From assembly GCA_004010535.1 (NCBI GenBank), contig RQYE01000010.1, positions 29,436 to 93,435 of the forward strand: DNA of 64,000 nt, given 5' to 3'. This DNA is from Coriobacteriales bacterium OH1046. Lineage in GTDB: Bacteria > Actinomycetota > Coriobacteriia > Coriobacteriales > Atopobiaceae. Position 1 is the stretch's first letter. Every line of letters begins with the position of its first letter. Shown here in pieces: positions 57,920 through 64,000 of this stretch. A program made the translations under genes and the position numbers. The notes beneath the pieces were generated by a model that was not told the origin of the DNA, made no database searches, and was given only the letters and a program-made list of their open reading frames with translations.

Positions 57920-59781
57920 TGCTGCTCAAAGACTTGTCCGATTATTACGGCCAACTGCTGAAAGACCATCCCGATGATGTGGCTCGCCCAGGATGGTCAA
58001 CCTGCAACGTGAAGGGCTTTCTTGAAATCGACCGAAACGGGCGTCTCATCAATGTTGTTCCTGCAGCAGACAAGCGCGGCCTAGCTCTCAGAGTTCCCGA
58101 ACACGCCAAGAAGTCTTCTGGGATCAAGGCCAACTTCCTGTGCGATGCAACCTCCTATCTCCTCGGTGTTCCTGCACGCAAGAAACCTGGAAGCGATGCC
58201 AGCAACGAAGAGCATGCCATATACGCCAAGGATGTCGATCGTGCCAGAAAGTGCTTCGAGGCTTCCCGGGAGCTGCACCATGAACTTCTCGATACCGTAG
58301 ACTCGTCCATAGCACGTGCAATTCTCTCTCACTACGATAGTTGGAAACCCTCGGAGGCAAAAAACACCTCGGTGATTTCCTCATACGCGGACACTCTTGT
58401 AGCGGGCGGATTCTTCATGTTCTCGGTGGTATCTGATGATGGCGGACGTTTGGCGGTCGATGACTTGGAAATGGCAGCCGCATGGGATGAGCGCTACGCA
58501 CGGGATGACGACACTTCTGTGCCCATGAGATGCCTCGTCACAGGCGAGATGGCTCCCGTGGCACGCCTACATCCGTCGATCAAGGGGGTAGTGGGTGCCC
58601 AATCTTCGGGAGCGTCGCTCGTCTCGTTCAACGACAGGTCGAGCGAGTCATACGGACACGTACAGGAGCAGGGCAGGAACGCACCGGTTTCGAAGCGTGC
58701 TGCGCAAGCCTACGGTGCCTCTCTCAACCATCTGCTTTCCGATAGGATCCACCATGCGCGCTTGGGCGATACGACCATCGCGTACTGGTCGGACCGCTGC
58801 GACCATGCCAATGCGGAGTTCATGAGTCAGGTGGCGTTCGACGGCGCGTTCGCGGATATCAAGCCCGATGAGGGGTCGAGCGTACGGGAGCAGCTTGACG
58901 GAACCATCCGGAGGCTTATCCAAGGCAAGCCCGTAGAGGCCTCCGGTCTCGATTTCGATGCTCCTTTCCATATCATCGGCCTCGCGCCTAATGCCTCGCG
59001 CCTTTCTGTGCGCTTCGTGCTGAAAAGCAGATTTGGCGACGTCGTGGAGAACGTGGCCGAGCACTACCGGTGCTTGGAGATTGCTGCACCGAAAGACTCT
59101 CGTCTTTTTCTAGATCCCTACGCACTGCTCAGGGCGGTGGAGAATCCCCATTCTACGAAGCCAGTCTTCTCATCCCCCCTTGTCGCACCTCTTATGAGGG
59201 CGATTCTGAATGATGAGGAGTATCCTATAGGGCTCTACCAAGCAGCAATCCTGAGAATCAAGGCAACTCAAGATAATCCGGTTAATCGCGAAAGAGCGGC
59301 AATCATCAAGGCATGTTTAATTAGGAATTTCGGGAAAAGCAAGGAGGAAGTAACCGTGAAGCTCAATGAAGGGCGACCTGATACCGCCTATAACCTCGGT
59401 AGGGCTTTTTGCCTACTTGAATCCATACAGTGGAATGCGAATGATGGAAAAACCAATATTGCATCCCGATTCATGAATTCCGCAAGCTCCGCGCCTGCGA
59501 TTGCGTTCCCTGTACTCCTTAGGCTTGCCAACGTGCATCTGAAAAAAATTGCGTCAAGCAGAGCAGGTCTTGCGGCTGATTACAAGAAGAGGCTCGCGGA
59601 GGTTTTGGGCGAGAATCGTGTGTCCGTGTTTCCCCAACGGCTCACACTTGGCGAGCAGGGGGACTTCTTCTTGGGCTACTACCATCAATATGCGTCGAAG
59701 TCCAAAGACGGCAATGCTTCTGATGGCATTCGGCATATAGCTGCGGGTAACGTTTGCGATACCACTAACGAAGAGGAGTAA
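57919..59781 (+). CDS. cas8c: Cas8c, large Cascade subunit
   Basis: A 620-residue protein (Csd1 family) that recognises the PAM and holds the target. It begins LLKDLSDYYGQLLKDHPDD and contains RGLALRVPEHAKKSSGIKAN, VAGGFFMFSVVSDDG, VTGEMAPVARLHPSIKGVVG and ASRLSVRFVLKSRFGD, typical of Csd1. Type I-C often encodes the small subunit (Cas11c) from an internal start near the C-terminus of this gene; ATGs at about residue 490 onward are candidates, but I cannot pick one with certainty. Confidence 0.93.
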   Translation: MLLKDLSDYYGQLLKDHPDDVARPGWSTCNVKGFLEIDRNGRLINVVPAADKRGLALRVPEHAKKSSGIKANFLCDATSYLLGVPARKKPGSDASNEEHAIYAKDVDRARKCFEASRELHHELLDTVDSSIARAILSHYDSWKPSEAKNTSVISSYADTLVAGGFFMFSVVSDDGGRLAVDDLEMAAAWDERYARDDDTSVPMRCLVTGEMAPVARLHPSIKGVVGAQSSGASLVSFNDRSSESYGHVQEQGRNAPVSKRAAQAYGASLNHLLSDRIHHARLGDTTIAYWSDRCDHANAEFMSQVAFDGAFADIKPDEGSSVREQLDGTIRRLIQGKPVEASGLDFDAPFHIIGLAPNASRLSVRFVLKSRFGDVVENVAEHYRCLEIAAPKDSRLFLDPYALLRAVENPHSTKPVFSSPLVAPLMRAILNDEEYPIGLYQAAILRIKATQDNPVNRERAAIIKACLIRNFGKSKEEVTVKLNEGRPDTAYNLGRAFCLLESIQWNANDGKTNIASRFMNSASSAPAIAFPVLLRLANVHLKKIASSRAGLAADYKKRLAEVLGENRVSVFPQRLTLGEQGDFFLGYYHQYASKSKDGNASDGIRHIAAGNVCDTTNEEE

Positions 59782-59783
59782 TC

Positions 59784-60677
59784 ATGTCTGATATCATAAA
59801 AAATCGTTACGACTTCGTGCTTTACTTCGATGTGGAGAACGGCAATCCCAATGGCGATCCCGATGCCGGTAACATGCCACGTATCGATCCCGAGACCGGC
59901 TTCGGCATCGTCACGGACGTGTGCCTGAAGCGCAAGATCCGCAACTACGTGGAAGTGGTCAAGGAGGGCGAGCCCGGCTACGACATCTATATCAGGCGAG
60001 GGACGACCTTGAACGCAAATGATCTTCGCGCGTTCGCTGAGTTAGGAATCGATTCCAAGGACATCGCAAGCCTCAAGAAGAGCGACCCCGAGCTGGATAG
60101 AAAGATTCGCGACTTCATGTGCAAGACATTCTTCGATATCCGTACCTTTGGCGCAGTAATGACCACGTTCGTGAAGAATAGCCTTAACTGCGGTCAAGTT
60201 CGCGGTCCGGTGCAGCTGACCTTCTCCCGCAGCGTTGATCCCATTGTCCAGCAAGAAATTTCTATCACACGCGTCGCGATTACTACGGAGGAGGATGCAA
60301 AGAAGAAGCCCAACGAAATGGGCAACAAATACGTTATCCCTTATGGATTGTACCGCTGCGAGGGATACGTTTCTGCGAACCTCGCGCGCAAGACCACGGG
60401 CTTTTCGGAAGATGACCTCCAGCTCCTCTGGGAAAGCCTGATCAACATGTTCGAAATCGACCACTCTGCAGCTCGCGGCAAGATGGCTGTCAGGTCCCTC
60501 ATCGTTTTCAAGCATGACTCAGAGCTGGGAAACGCTTCCTCTTGGAAGCTGTTCGAATCCGTGGAGACCAAGAAGAGGGAAGGTATCATCGTTCCGCGTT
60601 CTATCGAGGATTACGAGGATATCGCAGTCGATAAATCTCGGGTTCCTGATAGCGTGGAAGTGCTCAGGCTTGTCTAG
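59784..60677 (+). CDS. cas7c: Cas7c (Csd2), backbone subunit of Cascade
   Basis: A 297-residue RAMP protein that coats the spacer part of crRNA in several copies. It begins NRYDFVLYFDVENGNPNGDP, contains VTDVCLKRKIRNYV and FDIRTFGAVMTTF, and ends DSVEVLRLV. The start follows cas8c by 2 bases with GAGGAG upstream. The order cas5-cas8-cas7 is standard for type I-C. Confidence 0.95.
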   Translation: MSDIIKNRYDFVLYFDVENGNPNGDPDAGNMPRIDPETGFGIVTDVCLKRKIRNYVEVVKEGEPGYDIYIRRGTTLNANDLRAFAELGIDSKDIASLKKSDPELDRKIRDFMCKTFFDIRTFGAVMTTFVKNSLNCGQVRGPVQLTFSRSVDPIVQQEISITRVAITTEEDAKKKPNEMGNKYVIPYGLYRCEGYVSANLARKTTGFSEDDLQLLWESLINMFEIDHSAARGKMAVRSLIVFKHDSELGNASSWKLFESVETKKREGIIVPRSIEDYEDIAVDKSRVPDSVEVLRLV

Positions 60678-60686
60678 AGGGATGCT

Positions 60687-61349
60687 ATGTACGCGGATGA
60701 TGAGTTTCTCGCTCTTTCTGGCATACAGCACTTCGCGTTCTGTAGGAGACAGTGGGGCCTTATTCATATAGAGCAGGTTTGGAAGGATAACGTGCTTACT
60801 GTCGAGGGAAGCGCCATGCATGAGCGTGCCCACGATGAGACTGTGCGTGAGCATAGGGGCGATATGATCATAGAGCGTGGGCTCGCGGTGCATTCCAACG
60901 AGCTTGGCGTGGCGGGCAAGTGCGATGTCATCGAGTTCCACAGATCAAGTGCAGGCCATCCTCTCGCGGGGGAGGATGGACTTTGGACTGAGCTGCCCGT
61001 TGAGTACAAGTACGGGCGAAACAAGGTTACTGATGAGGACAGGCTCCAGCTTTGTGCCGAAGCAATGTGCTTGGAGGAGATGTTTTCGAGTAATGTACCC
61101 TATGCCTACCTGTATTACGGCAAGACGAGATCGCGCGAGCTTGTATCTCTTACCGATGATCTGCGCGAAAAAGTGAGAGCGGTATTCAGGGAGATGCATA
61201 CGCTCTATGACAGAGGGCATGTGCCGAGAGCGGGGAACAGATCGAAGTGCCGATCCTGTTCTCTTAAGGAGTTGTGCTTGCCTAAAACTCACAATGTTTC
61301 AAAGTACATCGCGTACGTTCTTGGTGAGGGCAATGGAGGCAAGCAATGA
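60687..61349 (+). CDS. cas4: Cas4, spacer-acquisition nuclease
   Basis: A 220-residue Fe-S nuclease that selects PAM-containing prespacers. The Fe-S cysteines are C19 (HFAFCRRQ) and C188, C191, C197 (CRSCSLKELC). The RecB-type nuclease motif is in LPVEYKYGRNK, near residue 110. The stop overlaps the cas1 start (ATGA), so the three adaptation genes are co-translated. Confidence 0.95.
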   Translation: MYADDEFLALSGIQHFAFCRRQWGLIHIEQVWKDNVLTVEGSAMHERAHDETVREHRGDMIIERGLAVHSNELGVAGKCDVIEFHRSSAGHPLAGEDGLWTELPVEYKYGRNKVTDEDRLQLCAEAMCLEEMFSSNVPYAYLYYGKTRSRELVSLTDDLREKVRAVFREMHTLYDRGHVPRAGNRSKCRSCSLKELCLPKTHNVSKYIAYVLGEGNGGKQ

Positions 61350-62380
61350 GACACCTGCTTAATACGCTCTACATTCTAAGCGATGATATATATCTTACGC
61401 TTGATGGGGAGAATGTCGTTGCGAAAAAATCCGGTAGCGAGCTAGGTAGAGTTCCGTTGCATACGCTTGAATCCATTCTAAGCTTTTCTTATGCTGGGGC
61501 GAGTCCCGCGCTGATGGGAAAATGTGCAGATGCTGGAATCGAGCTAGCTTTTTTCAAACCGAGCAATGGGAGGTTCCTTGCAGATGTTGCAGGGGTTGAG
61601 CACGGAAACGTCCTCCTCAGATCGAGACAGTACAAAGTTGCGAATGACAGTGCTCAGAGTTTAGAAATAGCACGCAAGCTCCTAATCGGCAAATTGTTCA
61701 ATAGCAAGTGGGTGCTCGAGCGATGCTTAAGAGATCATCAGATGCGTGTTGATGCGGGCTCGATCAAAAGGGTCTCTGAGCATCTGTCCCAAGTGCTGTC
61801 AACAATTAGAGCTAGTGATTCTCTTGCGAGCTTAAGGGGCATAGAGGGTGATGCGGCCGCATGTTACTTTTCGGTCTTCAATGAGCTTATCTTGAACGTA
61901 GACCCTACGTTCATTTTTGCAGGAAGGAGTAAAAGGCCTCCGCGAGATGCTATCAATGCCATGTTATCGCTGTTCTATACCATGCTCTCATTGGACTGCT
62001 CTTCAGCTCTACGCGGAGTGGGCCTTGATCCATTTGTCGGATTCTTTCATGTAAACCGCCCCGGTAGAAGGTCGCTGGCTCTTGACTGCATGGAAGAACT
62101 CAGAGCAGTACTTGTTGATCGATTTGTCTTGACTTGCGTGAACAATAGAATTGTCGGCCCTATGCACTTTGATAAGAAGGGGAGCGGAGAGGTCTTTCTC
62201 AATGACAAAGGCCGAAAGACCATGTTTGACGCATGGCAAAAGAAGAAGCGCGAGCAGATAAAACACCCCTATCTAGAAGAGAAGGTTCCCTGGGGGTTGG
62301 TCCCGTTCATTCAGGCGCAGTTACTTGCAAAGTATCTTCGGTGTGACATTGACGGCTACCCGCCCTTTCTTTGGAAATAG
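61346..62380 (+). CDS. cas1: Cas1, integrase
   Basis: A 344-residue integrase. The metal site consists of E167 (RGIEGDAA), H235 (GFFHVNRPG) and E250/D247 (LALDCMEELR). The N-terminal beta-domain runs to about 85 and the helical domain to the end. It follows cas4 by overlap and precedes cas2 by 15 bases. It integrates new spacers at the leader end at 62940. Confidence 0.96.
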   Translation: MRHLLNTLYILSDDIYLTLDGENVVAKKSGSELGRVPLHTLESILSFSYAGASPALMGKCADAGIELAFFKPSNGRFLADVAGVEHGNVLLRSRQYKVANDSAQSLEIARKLLIGKLFNSKWVLERCLRDHQMRVDAGSIKRVSEHLSQVLSTIRASDSLASLRGIEGDAAACYFSVFNELILNVDPTFIFAGRSKRPPRDAINAMLSLFYTMLSLDCSSALRGVGLDPFVGFFHVNRPGRRSLALDCMEELRAVLVDRFVLTCVNNRIVGPMHFDKKGSGEVFLNDKGRKTMFDAWQKKKREQIKHPYLEEKVPWGLVPFIQAQLLAKYLRCDIDGYPPFLWK

Positions 62381-62395
62381 GCAGTGTGATGAACG

Positions 62396-62686
62396 ATGTT
62401 GCTAGTTGTTGTATATGATGTGAACACGGGGACATTGGCTGGGAGGCATAGATTACGCAAGGTAGCTAAGCAATGCGTAAACTATGGGCAGCGCGTTCAA
62501 AACTCCGTATTCGAATGCAATGTCGATGCAGCCATTGCCTCGCAGCTCAAACGCAGACTACTGGAGATTATCAATGATGAAGAAGATAGCTTGAGATTCT
62601 ATAATCTTGGCAATAATTTTCGCAGCAAGATTGATTCGTATGGTACAAAGCAAGGCTACGACTCTGAAGGTTTTCTCATGATTTGA
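62396..62686 (+). CDS. cas2: Cas2
   Basis: A 96-residue ferredoxin-like protein. It begins LLVVVYDVNTGTLAG with Asp near residue 8, has a mid motif QRVQNSVFECNV and ends LGNNFRSKIDSYG. It forms the bridge of the Cas1-Cas2 integration complex. The leader of the array begins right after its stop. Confidence 0.96.
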   Translation: MLLVVVYDVNTGTLAGRHRLRKVAKQCVNYGQRVQNSVFECNVDAAIASQLKRRLLEIINDEEDSLRFYNLGNNFRSKIDSYGTKQGYDSEGFLMI

Positions 62687-62939
62687 GACTGAGCGAAGGA
62701 TCGGTTCTTTGTTCAAGACTCGCTTTTTGTCGTGCAGATAGAAAAACGCCTCGGAATTCTTATAAAGATATAATGCCGAGTTTCAGATCAAGTGCGAGGT
62801 GTAGGCTATCAGGAAGATGCCGATGAGTTCGCACAGCTGAAACCGGTAAGGATGCACCCAAAGAGTGAGAAGGGCAACAGCGGTGCTCTATATCTAGCAT
62901 AGTGCCGCCTAATTTCAGGAGATGCTACAATTTATAGCG
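62687..62939 (+). promoter_or_regulatory. CRISPR leader
   Basis: About 250 bases of AT-richer DNA between cas2 and the first repeat. TATAAT (62769-62774) and TACAAT (62926-62931) are -10 candidates; the latter would start transcription at about 62938, right at repeat 1. New spacers should enter here. Confidence 0.7.
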
Positions 62940-63842
62940 GTCGCTCCCCGCACGGGGAGCGTGGGTTGAAATCAAGAGGAAGGTCCCGCCGTTCCAGCTC
63001 CACGCATGTCGCTCCCCGCACGGGGAGCGTGGGTTGAAATAACAACGGGCGGGCGCAGAGGTGGGTCCTCGCGGTCGCTCCCCGCACGGGGAGCGTGGGT
63101 TGAAATCCCCCTGAGCCACATGAGGTGCCTAGCGAGGATGGTCGCTCCCCGCACGGGGAGCGTGGGTTGAAATCATCCCGACGTGTACGCCCTCCCCTTC
63201 GCGGCCTGTCGCTCCCCGCACGGGGAGCGTGGGTTGAAATGCCCCGAGGCGTTGCTCATAGTCTCGCCCTCGAACGTCGCTCCCCGCACGGGGAGCGTGG
63301 GTTGAAATGTAAGGGTAGCTCTCGTAGTCACCCCCGGGCCAAGTCGCTCCCCGCACGGGGAGCGTGGGTTGAAATAGCTTCCGTCAGATAAAAACTGATG
63401 CCGTAGCCGTCGCTCCCCGCACGGGGAGCGTGGGTTGAAATACCGGGGCCGGGATGCGCGTCGGCAGGATGGGCGGGTCGCTCCCCGCACGGGGAGCGTG
63501 GGTTGAAATACGACGTGGTGTTGGTTGAGCGGAGCGGTCTTGCCGGTCGCTCCCCGCACGGGGAGCGTGGGTTGAAATTCGGACGGCTCCGTCGCCTACG
63601 GAGTCGCGAAGGTCGCTCCCCGCACGGGGAGCGTGGGTTGAAATACGCGCGGCGGCGTCAACAAGACCGCCCGCGAGGTCGCTCCCCGCACGGGGAGCGT
63701 GGGTTGAAATCTCGTGCGCGAGGGCGGCCTGCCCTGCGTGCGGGTCGCTCCCCGCACGGGGAGCGTGGGTTGAAATCCGTCGATGAGGTCGGAAGCCTCG
63801 ATGACCAGCGTCGCTCCCCGCACGGGGAGCGTGGGTTGAAAT
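62940..63842 (+). CRISPR. Type I-C CRISPR array, 14 repeats and 13 spacers
   Basis: Fourteen identical 33-base repeats start at 62940, 63008, 63074, 63141, 63208, 63276, 63343, 63409, 63477, 63546, 63612, 63678, 63744 and 63810. Each begins GTCGCTCCCCGC, forms the stem CGCTCCCC/GGGGAGCG and ends GTGGGTTGAAAT, the type I-C consensus. Spacers are 33-36 bases. The leader end is at cas2. The final repeat at 63810-63842 shows no decay, whereas the last repeat of an array usually does, so the array may continue beyond the insertion element that starts at about 63856. Confidence 0.98.
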
Positions 63843-63855
63843 CGGCAATGGGTTT

Positions 63856-63898
63856 GGGGCTTGCCTAGTTTAGGGGCGTTCTAAGGGCTAAACTAGGC
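63856..63898. mobile_element. Left end of an IS1595-type insertion sequence
   Basis: GGGGCTTGCCTAG starts at 63856, 13 bases after the last repeat. The following DNA contains an 11-bp inverted repeat (63863-63873 with 63888-63898) and leads directly into the transposase start at 63901. This matches the terminal inverted repeat region of IS1595 elements. The right end is outside the window. Confidence 0.6.
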
Positions 63899-63900
63899 AT

Positions 63901-64000
63901 ATGAGCAGCAGAAAGAGGCCGAAGAACAAGTACGTCACGAAATCGCACCTCTCGGAGCGCAAGTTCAGGGAGCTGCTCCGGCTGTTCTGCGCGGACGTCA
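63901..64000 (+). CDS. IS1595-family transposase, N-terminus (partial)
   Basis: The first 33 codons of an open frame read MSSRKRPKNKYVTKSHLSER and then KFRELLRLFCADV, similar to the N-terminal segment of IS1595/ISXO2-like transposases (KNKYLxRSHIS...KFRELL). The window ends before the zinc-ribbon and catalytic parts, so the family call rests on this short similarity. It lies at the end of the CRISPR array. Confidence 0.65.
   Translation, partial: MSSRKRPKNKYVTKSHLSERKFRELLRLFCADV

Noticed and set aside
63384..63848. Protein frames with repeated PRSPCGER or THAPRAGSD units
   Set aside because: These are translations of the CRISPR repeats, not genes.

Overview
The window looks like chromosomal DNA from a GC-rich, anaerobic Gram-positive bacterium of the class Coriobacteriia (Actinomycetota), most probably Collinsella or a close relative. 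This is an inference from protein content and base composition, not from a marker gene. The pointers are a fructose-family PTS permease with an Entner-Doudoroff-type aldolase, a monomeric [FeFe]-hydrogenase with a flavoprotein partner, a dlt-like D-alanylation operon, an acetyl-type MetA, an IrtAB-like ABC pair, and a type I-C CRISPR-Cas locus. No rRNA or tRNA gene was recognised.

Layout. 1-1451: end of a PTS EIIC gene and an aldolase. 1452-4100: insertion-sequence debris (IS3-type and IS21-type remnants) and a two-repeat, type I-E-like mini CRISPR array without cas genes. 4118-9191: an AAA/DUF4143 ATPase, a broken copy of a similar gene, and an MFS transporter translationally coupled to an FAD oxidoreductase. 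9345-13867: a DUF4012 membrane protein, an Ig-like surface protein with an Ada-like Cys cluster flanked by two related stem-bordered repeat elements, and an Abi (HEPN) protein. 14058-20991: cold shock protein, a TPR protein, a HAD hydrolase, metA, then an HTH / Ser-Thr kinase / HTH / lipoprotein group with two matching operator palindromes. 21546-27132: flavoprotein plus [FeFe]-hydrogenase operon, then cysK-cysE behind a leader that encodes a five-cysteine peptide and two competing hairpins (a cysteine attenuator). 27746-35546: two ABC exporter pairs with YbaN-like and YgbA-like genes, sharing a possible operator. 35830-47927: murI, degV, a zinc-ribbon protein, a TrmB-like protein, the dlt-like operon (order dltB-dltD-dltA-dltC), a CBS-type pyrophosphatase, asparaginase and a GH25 lysozyme. 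48118-54432: GH2 glycosidase, polysaccharide deacetylase, ettA, an ArsC/Spx-like protein and a PTS_EIIC_2-type permease.

54573-64000 is a type I-C CRISPR-Cas locus: cas3, a 305-base gap, cas5c-cas8c-cas7-cas4-cas1-cas2, a leader, and 14 identical 33-base repeats with 13 spacers. The array runs into the left end of an IS1595-type element 13 bases after the last repeat.

The most striking observation lies in the gap between cas3 and cas5c. On the minus strand there is a 12-base copy of the 3' end of the CRISPR repeat, followed by a 34-base pseudo-spacer and a strong hairpin. The first 12 bases of the pseudo-spacer recur, directly behind a TTC motif (the usual type I-C PAM), inside the presumed promoter of the cas5c operon. 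This is the layout expected of a crRNA-like guide that lets Cascade repress its own operon (CreR type) or guard a toxin promoter (CreA type). The cysteine attenuator of cysK-cysE and the HTH-kinase operator pair are the next most interesting signals. Several families of palindromic intergenic elements (5441, 11309/12714, 21094, 25226/51128, 35575) are also present.
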